Of a DNA stretch of 32,030 nucleotides, positions 16,346 to 23,342 are shown piece by piece; position 1 is the first letter of the stretch, and each line of letters opens with the position of its first letter. The position numbers and the translations under genes are program-made. Source of the DNA: Chloroflexi bacterium CFX6 (lineage in GTDB: Bacteria > Chloroflexota > Anaerolineae > Anaerolineales > Villigracilaceae); the NCBI GenBank assembly GCA_030263595.1, contig SZPG01000059.1:1-32030 (forward strand). Direction: 5' to 3'. The notes beneath the pieces are model-generated. The model was not told where the DNA came from. It did no database searches and saw nothing but the letters and a program-made list of their open reading frames with translations.

Positions 16346-16663
16346 ATGCAATTCATTGAAACCAGCATCTTTACCCGCCAGGTCACTACCCTGCTTACGG
16401 ATGATGAATACAGCCAATTGCAGGTTGCTTTATATACTCACCCTGAAATGGGAGCGATCATCCCACGAAGCGGCGGGTTGCGCAAAGTACGCTGGTCAAT
16501 GAGCGGACGCGGTAAACGCGGCGGCGTGAGAGCCATCTATTATTGGGTCGTTGCCGAAGACTTGATCTTAATGCTGTTCATGTATCCGAAAAATGAGAAG
16601 GATGATTTGACTCCGCAACAGTTAAAAGTGTTGCGGGAGATCGTAGAAAAGGAGTTCAAATGA
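16346..16663 (+). CDS. RelE/HigB-like toxin
   Basis: This 105-residue protein has the compact RelE-superfamily pattern: a short first strand and helix (FIETSIFTRQVTTLLTDDEY), GAIIPRSGGLRKVRWSMSGRGKRGG, then RAIYYWVVAEDLILMLFMYPKNEKDDLT. Such toxins are ribosome-dependent or free mRNA endonucleases; the basic surface RxxRGKRGG is the likely RNA-binding region. It precedes its HTH antitoxin with an ATGA overlap, the HigBA-like toxin-first order. It faces pyrE and ends at a shared terminator. The closest named families are the HigB and NadS-associated types. Confidence 0.87.
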   Translation: MQFIETSIFTRQVTTLLTDDEYSQLQVALYTHPEMGAIIPRSGGLRKVRWSMSGRGKRGGVRAIYYWVVAEDLILMLFMYPKNEKDDLTPQQLKVLREIVEKEFK

Positions 16664-16965
16664 AAGACGAATTGTTCGATGAATTGGTGGCAAGTGTCCG
16701 TGAAGGCGGAAAGATTTTGCGCGGCAAGGCAAAGCCATCGCGTTCATTTGTGGTTGAAGTGCCTGATGTGAAAGAGATCCGTTCCAGCTACAAACTTTCA
16801 CAACCTGAATTCGCGGCGTTGATGGGGATCAGCGTCAAGACCCTGCAAAACTGGGAACAGGGACGCCGCGTCCCTGAAGGTGCGGCACGTGTGCTTTTAC
16901 AGGTCGCCGCGAAACACCCCGAAGTGATATGGGATGTAGTGAAAGTGAAATCCACAGCGGCATAA
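16660..16965 (+). CDS. XRE-type HTH antitoxin
   Basis: This 101-residue protein has an N-terminal region that probably binds the toxin and a helix-turn-helix (about 52-85: IRSSYKLSQPEFAALMGISV, KTLQNWEQGRRVPEGAARVL), as in HigA or NadS-type antitoxins. It should bind the palindrome at 16315-16331 and repress its own operon. Overlap with the toxin gene is 4 bp (ATGA). The stop codon TAA is the first triplet of the right-hand 180-bp repeat. Confidence 0.9.
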   Translation: MKDELFDELVASVREGGKILRGKAKPSRSFVVEVPDVKEIRSSYKLSQPEFAALMGISVKTLQNWEQGRRVPEGAARVLLQVAAKHPEVIWDVVKVKSTAA

Positions 16966-17142
16966 AGCAGAACTCGGAGATTTTTGCGAAGCAAATCTCC
17001 GTGTTTTTTCTTATCCGCTCTCACTCAAAAACTTCCTCGTCTCCTCGATTTTATCCTTCCCCACCTTCCCATTCTCCTCCCAATACTCCAGTAATTGACC
17101 GATCGTCAGCACCGCGTGCATGGAGTAGCCTGCCTGCGCCAG
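16963..17142. repeat. 180-bp direct repeat with pyrE 3' end, right copy
   Basis: This is the copy that belongs to intact pyrE. It starts at the antitoxin stop codon and ends within pyrE codon 163. The 668 bp between the two copies hold exactly one toxin-antitoxin operon with its promoter. Confidence 0.95.
16975..17008. terminator. Bidirectional terminator between the antitoxin gene and pyrE
   Basis: CGGAGATTT and AAATCTCCG form a 9-bp stem, followed on the plus strand by GTGTTTTTTC. It ends the convergent antitoxin gene and pyrE and is duplicated at 16127-16153. Confidence 0.85.
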
Positions 17143-17628
17143 CGACTCTTTCGCGCCTGATTGACGGTCAATCAATACAACGACATCCTTCACGACCAAG
17201 CCTGCGCCTGTCAGTTTTTCGATGGCTTCGAATTTGCTCCCGCCTGTGGTGGCGAGATCGTCAATGACGACAACCGTCTCGCCCGCATGATATTCGCCTT
17301 CGATCTCGGCTTTCGTGCCGTAGGTCTTCACTTCCTTGCGCGGGTAGATCATGGGATAGTTGCCAGCCAGAGATATTGCCGTTGCGATGGGGATGGCGGC
17401 GTAGGGGAGACCTGCGATGCGGGAGAATTGGAGGAGTGAGAGGATTGGGAGGTAGGCTTTGGCGATTTGCTCTAATAATTTTGGGTAAGTGATGATCTGA
17501 CGCAGGTCAATGTAAATGGGACTCTTGAGTCCCGACTTGAGGGTGAATTCGCCGAATTTGATACAGCCTGCGGAGAGGAGTTCATCGGCGAGGGAGGAGA
17601 GGAAAGGGTTGGAGATTGGCGATTGCAT
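17011..17628 (-). CDS. pyrE: Orotate phosphoribosyltransferase
   Basis: This 205-residue cytosolic enzyme joins orotate to PRPP, giving OMP, the fifth step of UMP synthesis. The PRPP-binding motif VVVIDDLATTGGSK is at residues about 119-132 (D123, D124, G129, G130), and the dimer-contributed region includes the RKEVKTYGTKAEIEG loop. Length fits the family. It starts 10 bases after the pyrF stop and is the last gene of the pyrC-to-pyrE run. The last 43 codons and the terminator are duplicated upstream of the RelE-like module, so this gene may be a chimera whose 3' end came with the insertion. Confidence 0.97.
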   Translation of the reverse strand: MQSPISNPFLSSLADELLSAGCIKFGEFTLKSGLKSPIYIDLRQIITYPKLLEQIAKAYLPILSLLQFSRIAGLPYAAIPIATAISLAGNYPMIYPRKEVKTYGTKAEIEGEYHAGETVVVIDDLATTGGSKFEAIEKLTGAGLVVKDVVVLIDRQSGAKESLAQAGYSMHAVLTIGQLLEYWEENGKVGKDKIEETRKFLSESG

Positions 17629-17637
17629 GGTTTGATT

Positions 17638-18413
17638 TTATCCTGCTCGTGTTATCCGCTCCCGAATCTCCAGAATGGAATCTCGAAGTTCCGCGGCTGT
17701 TTTACGCGGATCGGCGCTGCGAGAGATTGCGCGGGATACTGGAATCAACATTCCTTTGCCATCTTTGCGCAGACCTGCTCTCAAAGCGGTTTCCAACTCA
17801 CCTCCCTGCGCGCCGACGCCAGGAGACAGGAACCACAAATCCGGCGCGGAGGCGCGGATGTTGGACATGATCTGCGGGTGCGTCGCGCCGACGACGATGC
17901 CGATGTTGTTATTCACATTCCACTGTGGAGATTCTGCAAATCCATCGAACCCGCGTTGGAGGTTTTGCAAAGAAGGAACACCCCCTTTTCCGGGTTTTGG
18001 AGGAACGGTTCGATGGAGTCTTTTCCAAGATAGGGATTCAAGGTAATACAATCCACTCCAAGATTTTCAAACGCAGATTTTGCATAAGCCTCCGCTGTCG
18101 AAGCAATGTCGCCGCGTTTGGCGTCGAGGATGATGGGGATGCGCGAGCCGAGTCGGTTTGATTCATCGTTGATCGCGGAGATCACATCTTTGAGCGCGTT
18201 CCAGCCGTCCGCGCCGAAGACCTCGAAGAACGCCGCGTTGGGTTTGAAGGCTGCGGCGTAGGACGCGGTCTGTTTGACGAGAGTCAGGCAGAAGTCGAGG
18301 GCAGAAGCGGCGGTGGGGGCAGGTAAATCATTGACGTGTGGATCAAGTCCAATGCAGAGCAGTGACGAGCAGTCGTCCACCCGCTTTTCCAAAAAAGAGA
18401 AAAATGTTTCCAT
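17638..18413 (-). pseudogene. pyrF: Orotidine-5'-phosphate decarboxylase, frameshifted
   Basis: This would be the last enzyme of UMP synthesis. The first part (18413 to 17913) is a good N-terminal half of the type 2 (long) family: CIGLDPHVNDLP, FKPNAAFFE, and the catalytic DAKRGDIASTAEAYAKSAF. It then reads KTSNAGSMDLQNL, SGM and stop at 17913. The rest continues in another frame as WNVNNNIGIVVGATHPQIM, LSPGVGAQGGEL and ISRSADP, which are the normal C-terminal motifs. The switch lies near 17925-17960, where about 15 residues expected in this family are also missing. This looks like a short deletion not divisible by three. A sequencing error or recoding cannot be excluded. The start at 18413 gives METFFSF. 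Confidence 0.88.
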
Positions 18414-18437
18414 GGGGTGAAGTATACACGTACACAC

Positions 18438-18497
18438 GTAGACAGGTACACAGGTTTGGGCGAACGCGTTTACCTGTGTACTTGTGTACCTGTTTAC
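18438..18497. repeat. Palindromic ACAGGTAnACA repeat, copy 2
   Basis: Arms GTAGACAGGTACACA (18438-18452) and TGTGTACCTGTTTAC (18483-18497) match at 14 of 15 positions. It fills the gap between pyrB and pyrF. Confidence 0.85.
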
Positions 18498-18500
18498 GTT

Positions 18501-19484
18501 TTATGCCTTGCCAAGTACCATCGCCAGTAACGCCATTCTCACATACAAGCCATACTCCATCTGACGGAAGTATGCCGCGCGGGGATCGTCGTCGAAGTCC
18601 ATGCTGATCTCGGTGACGCGCGGGAGCGGGTGCATGACGATCATGTTTCCTTTGGCGGCTTTCATCACCTCGGGATCAATCACGTACGCGCCCTTGACCT
18701 TTTCATACTCGGCGGGGTCTTCGAAGCGTTCCTTCTGGACGCGCGTAACATACAGCACGTCGGTTTCGGGCAGGACTTTTTTGAGCGTGCTGAACTCGGC
18801 TTGCGGGATTCCTTTTTCCGCGACCTCGTCCATCACTTCCCTCGGCATCTTCAAAATATCTGGCGAGACGTAATTCAATTTGACCTTGAACATCGAAAGC
18901 AGCCGCGCCAGCGAATGGACGGTGCGCCCGTATTTCAAATCGCCGAGCATGGTCACGGTCATGCCGTCAACCTGACCCGCGCCGAGTTCCTCGAAGATCG
19001 TGAACGTATCGAGCAGCGCTTGTGTGGGATGTTCGCCGATTCCATCGCCCGCGTTGATGACGGGTTTGCGCGCCGCCTTTGCCGCGATCGCCGCCGACCC
19101 CGTTTCGGGGTGGCGCAGAACGATCACATCGGTATAACATTCGAGCGTGCGCACCGTGTCCGAAAGGCTCTCGCCCTTCGTCACCGACGAATACTTCACC
19201 TCATTGATCGGGATAACGCTCCCGCCGAGCCGTTCCATCGCGGCGGTGAACGACGACGACGTTCTCGTGGACGGTTCATAAAACAGGTTCGCCAGAATTT
19301 TTCCTTTCAGCAGATCGAACGTCCCGACGCGCTCGACCATGCCGCGCATCTCGTGCGCCACGCCGAACACGTACTCCAGGTCGGCGCGGCTGAACTGTTT
19401 GACGGATATGATGTCCTTGCCATACCACGCGGCGTGCTTGTTCTCGCCGAACGGCAGGTAGGGAGATGATGAATCTGTGGGCAT
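18501..19484 (-). CDS. pyrB: Aspartate carbamoyltransferase catalytic subunit
   Basis: This 327-residue enzyme condenses carbamoyl phosphate and aspartate, the committed step of pyrimidine synthesis. The carbamoyl-phosphate site [12 protein letters not shown] (S72, T73, R74, T75) and the aspartate-site segments VITHPLPR-like [11 protein letters not shown] and [21 protein letters not shown] are present. No regulatory subunit gene (pyrI) is seen. The start is backed by AAGGAG seven bases upstream. Between it and the SIR2-like gene is a 60-bp spacer with a weak ACCCG/CGGGT hairpin and a short in-frame-open ATG at 19560, which I do not call a gene. Confidence 0.97.
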   Translation of the reverse strand: MPTDSSSPYLPFGENKHAAWYGKDIISVKQFSRADLEYVFGVAHEMRGMVERVGTFDLLKGKILANLFYEPSTRTSSSFTAAMERLGGSVIPINEVKYSSVTKGESLSDTVRTLECYTDVIVLRHPETGSAAIAAKAARKPVINAGDGIGEHPTQALLDTFTIFEELGAGQVDGMTVTMLGDLKYGRTVHSLARLLSMFKVKLNYVSPDILKMPREVMDEVAEKGIPQAEFSTLKKVLPETDVLYVTRVQKERFEDPAEYEKVKGAYVIDPEVMKAAKGNMIVMHPLPRVTEISMDFDDDPRAAYFRQMEYGLYVRMALLAMVLGKA

Positions 19485-19563
19485 TTTTACTCCTTGTTGG
19501 TTTTATTGGATGAAAACCCGCTTCTTCTACGGGTAAGGTTGATTCTGTTTCGATAGACATTTT

Positions 19564-20736
19564 CTAACCTAAAACGTATTCTTCTAATGTATTACAAACA
19601 TATTCAACATTTGCTTTTTGTGATAGTCCTTTAATTTTCTCTTGGATGGACGAATCTGGATTTATTACTTGAATTGATTGAAGATTCTTGTTTTTCGCCA
19701 TAGTTATTCTAAACAAAGATGAAAAATCATAATCATTTAGGGGAAAGGAATATCCAATACAAACAATTTTTCCTGCCATCATCAGAGCTTTTCTTATATG
19801 TGACCATGTGCTTATAATCTCTGGCGGTATACTTGGATCACCAAATTTGTTCGCTCCAGGTGGAATTAGATAAGCCCTGTCATATCTGTCCCTCCACATT
19901 CCACCAAATAAATCCATATTATTAACAAGGGTAGGATCTCTCTCCTCCGCATATGGAACGAAACTTGCCATTAGTGGACCATAAAAAGATTTTTGATCTT
20001 CCTTGCAATTCTCTATTGGTATTATTTGAATAGTGGGAGATTTTTCCGCCCGCTTGCCAAATATCTCTTTTCTAAAGTCGGAAGACGGATTCGGTACATC
20101 TGGAGGGTATCCGAGTATCCAATTAAGTGATCCATGCGGTTTTAAGAGTGTAATTTTACTAATAGCATCAAGAGGATAGGGTTCATTATCTTCTAACAGG
20201 AACCCATCAGGGAAACCGTAGCCATAAACCTCAAACCATTTTCCACTTTCGCTAAGTGCAATATCAACTATTATGTCATAGTTGAAGCTTATTATTGTAT
20301 CTCCATCAACAAGACCATCTACTAGTTTTTTATGATATTCGCAGGGTTTGTTTAGTGCTTGTACTGATGAGTAGTTAGTAACTTCTATAATGAAGGACTC
20401 TAAATATTCATCTGGAAGAATCTTCCAAAATTTGTCTCCTATGTCAGAAAATAATTCCCATTTGTTTGTATACCATAAGCCACTTGATACATTTTGTAAA
20501 ATGGAATAAAGCACTTCGATATTTGGTTCGCCTTTTTTCAAGTCGACAAGTGAATAGCCAATACTTTCTAGGAATTCCCATAACCTTGTGTAATCATGTT
20601 GGACAAGTTCCAAGCCAACTTTTATAAAGTTCTTCATAATAGGAGGTGGGCTTATTATCTTAGAGCCAAAAGAGGCACCTGCTCCAAGGATGATTACCGT
20701 TCCATTTTCTCTGGGTTTATTTACAGGAGTGCTCAT
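19564..20736 (-). CDS. SIR2-like domain protein, probable defence or NAD-related function
   Basis: This protein of about 390 residues has a SIR2-type fold: GTVIILGAGASFGSKI at residues 13-28 (nucleotide loop GAGAS), IISFNYDIIVD in the middle, LLKPHGSLNW (the conserved HGS) and IVCIGYSFPLNDYDFSSLF near the end. Stand-alone SIR2-like proteins of this type are often antiphage NADases or part of NAD-depleting systems; that role is inferred here. The base composition is strikingly AT-rich (about 37% GC) against its neighbours, which points to recent transfer. Starts at 20736 (AGAAGGAG box) or 20757 (GGAG box) are both plausible. It separates pyrB from the upstream genes of the cluster. Confidence 0.83.
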   Translation of the reverse strand: MSTPVNKPRENGTVIILGAGASFGSKIISPPPIMKNFIKVGLELVQHDYTRLWEFLESIGYSLVDLKKGEPNIEVLYSILQNVSSGLWYTNKWELFSDIGDKFWKILPDEYLESFIIEVTNYSSVQALNKPCEYHKKLVDGLVDGDTIISFNYDIIVDIALSESGKWFEVYGYGFPDGFLLEDNEPYPLDAISKITLLKPHGSLNWILGYPPDVPNPSSDFRKEIFGKRAEKSPTIQIIPIENCKEDQKSFYGPLMASFVPYAEERDPTLVNNMDLFGGMWRDRYDRAYLIPPGANKFGDPSIPPEIISTWSHIRKALMMAGKIVCIGYSFPLNDYDFSSLFRITMAKNKNLQSIQVINPDSSIQEKIKGLSQKANVEYVCNTLEEYVLG

Positions 20737-20784
20737 ATTCGACTTCTCTCCTTCTGTCATATAAAACTCCATTGATACTATTCA

Positions 20785-21183
20785 TCAAAAAAGATGATTC
20801 GCCAGCGGAATGACGTTGATCAACGGCTCTTCGTAGGAATGCACACGCTTTATCACTTCAATCGCATCCCTCACCAAATCTCTTTTGCAATTGACTTCGA
20901 GTTTATATTCCGCCACTTCGCTGATCTTCCCTTCCTCGCCTTCGAAGGGATTCGAGCCTGGCAGAGGGCGGAAGAATCCGCGCACGGGAGTCAGCGCCAC
21001 GCAATGATCGTAATTGCCGATCACGCCCACGCCGATCTCTGAAAGCGCGTCCGCGAGTTTCAGGGCATGATCTTGAGGAACGAAGATTTCGAGTTTTACA
21101 TCGGTGAAGTTTTGCGCGTCAGAATCTCCACATTGATACTCGGCTCGATAAACGGGCGCACATCGTTCAGGACATTGTCCCAT
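20785..21183 (-). CDS. Stand-alone NIF3/YqfO C-terminal (CutA-like) domain protein
   Basis: The conserved part (from VKLEIFVPQDHALKLADALS onward, ending YEEPLINVIPLANHLF) matches the insert or C-terminal domain of NIF3/YqfO proteins: IGNYDHCVA, RGFFRPLPGSNPFEGEEGK and a closing HSYEEP. It forms a CutA/PII-like ferredoxin fold. Only this domain is present, without the NIF3 metal-centre part. The only in-frame ATG is at 21183, deep inside abiEii, and no GTG or TTG start lies nearer, so the first 25-30 residues are probably translated from sequence that is also abiEii code, or the gene lost its original start when abiE arrived. Function unknown. Confidence 0.7.
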   Translation of the reverse strand: MGQCPERCAPVYRAEYQCGDSDAQNFTDVKLEIFVPQDHALKLADALSEIGVGVIGNYDHCVALTPVRGFFRPLPGSNPFEGEEGKISEVAEYKLEVNCKRDLVRDAIEVIKRVHSYEEPLINVIPLANHLF

Positions 21184-21890
21184 GCGAGCAATTGCAAACG
21201 GTCACGCAGAACCGCGCGCCAACTGCTTTCTGTCAGGGGTTCGCCCTGCCAGCCCGTTTGCTTCAACGCGTTGTTGAGCAAAACAAGATTTGGAGGGGAC
21301 CAGGTTGGATCGCTGAGGTACCAGAGCAGGTCGTACATATCGCGTCCCTTGGTGAACGAACGTTGCAAAACAGCGTGAAGTTTTCCCGCCAGCAGGGAGG
21401 CGCGGTCATGATGCTGGATCTGCAATGGCACATGCCGGCGGACGAGTGTAGTCGCCAACTGCGCGCCTGCCGGAGGGTTGGTATCCACTTCCAGTTTGAC
21501 GGACAGAACTTCGTCCGCGTGAGGCGGGAGTTTCAATTCATGAAGCAAACCGGGGAAGCGGATGAACGCGCTATGCACGATTCTCTGATCGCTTACCTTC
21601 ATATCCACAGTGTAAGACTCGGCGCGGAAATCGCGCTGGATGGATCGAAGGTAAGCGCGAAAGTCATAATTGTCTTTGTTCTTTTCAAGGGCAAAATCGA
21701 GGTCTTCCGAATAACGCGCCGTGGAATAAAGGAAACGCAACGCCGTGCCGCCGTGAAAGGCAAGCGGGATCATCGCGCCCGCGCGTTGAAGCGATGCAAG
21801 AATGCGCGCCTGCAAATATTCGCGCGCCGCGTTGCGCGCCATCACAGGCGTCGGCGCGGTTCGTACGAGTTCCGCAAGATATTCCTTCAT
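21096..21890 (-). CDS. abiEii: AbiEii-type nucleotidyltransferase toxin
   Basis: This 264-residue protein belongs to the AbiEii/MenT-like DUF1814 nucleotidyltransferases. Motif I is FHGGTALRFLYSTARYSEDLD with G47, G48, S61 and the DLD pair at 63-65; motif III and IV residues are expected in the DEVLSVKLEVD and LAGKLHAVLQRS, RGRDMYDLLWYL-like segments, which are present. Relatives transfer nucleotides to tRNA 3' ends and block growth. The start at 21890 overlaps the abiEi stop as ATGA. It is transcribed with abiEi. Its 3' end overlaps the next gene by 88 bp. Confidence 0.92.
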   Translation of the reverse strand: MKEYLAELVRTAPTPVMARNAAREYLQARILASLQRAGAMIPLAFHGGTALRFLYSTARYSEDLDFALEKNKDNYDFRAYLRSIQRDFRAESYTVDMKVSDQRIVHSAFIRFPGLLHELKLPPHADEVLSVKLEVDTNPPAGAQLATTLVRRHVPLQIQHHDRASLLAGKLHAVLQRSFTKGRDMYDLLWYLSDPTWSPPNLVLLNNALKQTGWQGEPLTESSWRAVLRDRLQLLAWDNVLNDVRPFIEPSINVEILTRKTSPM

Positions 21891-22528
21891 AACGATTCGT
21901 AATCCTTCGATTCGGCTTGCGCCAATTCGACGACGAGACGCGCGGCGCGCCTCCATTTGGGACTTCGGCTTTGTTCGGCAAGAGCATTCAACTCCTGCGC
22001 GTCCAAACGTTCGAGGTTTTGCAGCCGTAATTCGCGCAAATAATTCTGCGAGTCGGCGGCGGCTTGCAGGTGGATCAGATCCAACAATGCCTTGGCAGGC
22101 GAGGCAACAAAGGCTTTTTGCCCACCACCCAAGTCTGTCAGTTTGTAGCCGAACAGGAGCGCGGGCTTGATGTGGCGAAATTCGAAATCACCGAGCGGGG
22201 TTCGCCAGCGTGCAGGGCGTTCGGTGGTGACGCTGGTTGTGCCGGGCGTCGCTTCGGGAATCAATCCGTAATACGCCAGCGCGGACTGTCCGCTCACGTA
22301 ACTGCCGCGCGACATTCGATTCGCGATCACGAACGGGTGCGGCTTCACTTTTTGATAAGGCGGCGCAAGCGCGTAGAGTCCGCGCCGAAGTTGATACAAC
22401 TTCCCAGCCTTGACCCAGCGCGAAAGCTGGCGGCGCACGTCGCGCGGGTCAGTATTGCCCGCCAGCAGGAGGCCCGAGTCAAAGGCAGGCTCATCTCCAA
22501 CGAGGTTGATCAAATCTTCGAGTTTCAT
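21887..22528 (-). CDS. abiEi: AbiEi-type antitoxin and repressor
   Basis: This 213-residue protein has the N-terminal winged helix of AbiEi antitoxins (residues 1-60: DPRDVRRQLSRWVKAGKLYQ, LRRGLYALAPP) and the C-terminal antitoxin domain with a conserved SALAYYGLIPE segment. AbiEi proteins repress their own promoter by binding inverted repeats and neutralise AbiEii. Here a perfect palindrome, CCATTAATGG, lies in the promoter spacer just before the start, the expected operator. The promoter gives a leaderless mRNA. A pyrC 3' fragment lies directly upstream. Confidence 0.92.
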   Translation of the reverse strand: MKLEDLINLVGDEPAFDSGLLLAGNTDPRDVRRQLSRWVKAGKLYQLRRGLYALAPPYQKVKPHPFVIANRMSRGSYVSGQSALAYYGLIPEATPGTTSVTTERPARWRTPLGDFEFRHIKPALLFGYKLTDLGGGQKAFVASPAKALLDLIHLQAAADSQNYLRELRLQNLERLDAQELNALAEQSRSPKWRRAARLVVELAQAESKDYESL

Positions 22529-22534
22529 GCTGAA

Positions 22535-22563
22535 AAGATACCATTAATGGCAACTTATTGCAA
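22535..22563 (-). promoter_or_regulatory. Promoter and operator of abiEi/abiEii
   Basis: On the minus strand TTGCAA (22563-22558) and TATCTT (22540-22535) are spaced by 17 bp, and the ATG follows six bases later. The palindrome CCATTAATGG (22541-22550) abuts the -10 box. The -35 box is made of the last two sense codons of the pyrC fragment. Confidence 0.75.
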
Positions 22564-22695
22564 CGGATTTCTGACATTCCTGCCGAAGCCTTTTACCGCC
22601 AAGACCTTCCTATCGTCAAAAGCAACCTTGCCGCGCAGGATGACCCGCCTCACGCGCCCCCGAACCTGCCAGCCTTCGAGGAGAGTCCAGTTGCA
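22555..22695 (-). pseudogene. Duplicated 3' end of pyrC
   Basis: The minus strand encodes a dihydroorotase C-terminus, from CNWTLLEGWQVRGRVRRVIL to GFGRNVRNPLQ and a stop. It matches the last 42 residues of intact pyrC at about 31 positions. The sequence stops matching just upstream of the BrnT-like promoter. The two copies are more diverged than the pyrE or icd pairs, which suggests an older event or a donor from another lineage. Confidence 0.93.
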
Positions 22696-22705
22696 ATGGG
22701 CGAGT

Positions 22706-22739
22706 TTGTGTTGCCAAAAGGCACACAAGGCGCTAGAAT
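22706..22739 (+). promoter_or_regulatory. Promoter and probable operator of the BrnT/BrnA-like module
   Basis: TTGCCA (22711-22716) and TAGAAT (22734-22739) are spaced by 17 bp and the ATG follows six bases later, so the mRNA should be leaderless. An imperfect palindrome, TTGTGTTGCC-aaaa-GGCACACAA (22706-22728), covers the -35 box and is a likely autoregulatory site. Confidence 0.7.
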
Positions 22740-22745
22740 TGGCGC

Positions 22746-23027
22746 ATGAAGTATTTTTCCTGGAGCGCAGAGAAGAACGAACTATTGCGAGAGGAAAGAC
22801 AGGTTTCATTCGAGGATGTTGTCTTCTACATCGAACAAGGTTTCCTGCTGGACATTCTGGAACATCCCAACCAGGAAAAGTATAAAGGACAAAAGATATT
22901 CGTCCTGCAGATGGATGATTATGTCTACCTTGTGCCTTTCCTCGAAGATGACCATGAAATCTTTTTGAAAACGATCATACCAAGCCGTAAAGCCACGAAG
23001 AAGTATCTGAAAGGAAATAAAGAATGA
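22746..23027 (+). CDS. BrnT-like toxin
   Basis: This 93-residue protein matches the BrnT-type RelE-fold toxin pattern: FSWSAEKNELLREERQVSFE at the start, DILEHPNQEKYKGQKIFVLQ in the middle and LVPFLEDDHEIFLKTIIPSR near the end (the typical position for IIxAR). BrnT toxins cleave RNA and are neutralised by the BrnA antitoxin. It overlaps the next gene by four bases. It faces pyrC, with the pyrC 3' fragment at its promoter end. The family call is by pattern only. Confidence 0.8.
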   Translation: MKYFSWSAEKNELLREERQVSFEDVVFYIEQGFLLDILEHPNQEKYKGQKIFVLQMDDYVYLVPFLEDDHEIFLKTIIPSRKATKKYLKGNKE

Positions 23028-23299
23028 GCGATCTAAAACTCCAACAGGATGAACTTGAACTCCTCGCCTCATACGAAAACGAGGAATGGAAGTCTGCCAG
23101 GAAACTCAGCGAGCAAAAGGAACAGTATCGCTCCTACGCCCGCGCCACCCTCCGCAAGGATAAACGTATCAATATTCGTATCTCAGAGAAAGACCTCCTT
23201 GCTTTACAAAAGCGAGCTGTTCGTCAAGGCATTCCATATCAGACTCTGATCTCCAGTGTTTTGCATAAATACATCAGCGGGACATTGGTCGAAAAATAG
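23024..23299 (+). CDS. BrnA/CopG-like antitoxin
   Basis: This 91-residue protein has a helical N-terminus rich in Glu and Lys and a C-terminal ribbon-helix-helix segment (KRINIRISEKDLLALQKRAV, then RQGIPYQTLISSVLHKYISG), typical of CopG-type and BrnA-type antitoxins that bind DNA as dimers and repress the operon. It overlaps the toxin gene as ATGA. It ends 14 bases before a terminator shared with pyrC. Confidence 0.87.
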   Translation: MSDLKLQQDELELLASYENEEWKSARKLSEQKEQYRSYARATLRKDKRINIRISEKDLLALQKRAVRQGIPYQTLISSVLHKYISGTLVEK

Positions 23300-23312
23300 C
23301 AAGCATCCAGGA

Positions 23313-23339
23313 CCTGCTCCCATGATGAGAGCAGGTTTT
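23313..23339. terminator. Terminator between the BrnA-like gene and pyrC
   Basis: CCTGCTC and GAGCAGG form a 7-bp stem followed on the plus strand by TTTT. It lies between two convergent genes. Confidence 0.75.
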
Positions 23340-23342
23340 GCT

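Noticed and set aside
16035..16950. Shared TGGGATGTAGT in hepT and the HTH antitoxin gene as part of the 180-bp repeat
   Set aside because: Flanking bases and distance to the stop codon differ, and the repeat alignment ends at the stop codons; WDVV is usual in both families.
19485..19560. Short minus-strand ORF start before pyrB (from 19560), as a pyrB leader peptide
   Set aside because: The frame runs far into pyrB, the nearby ACCCG/CGGGT hairpin has only five pairs, and no T-run or clear control logic follows.
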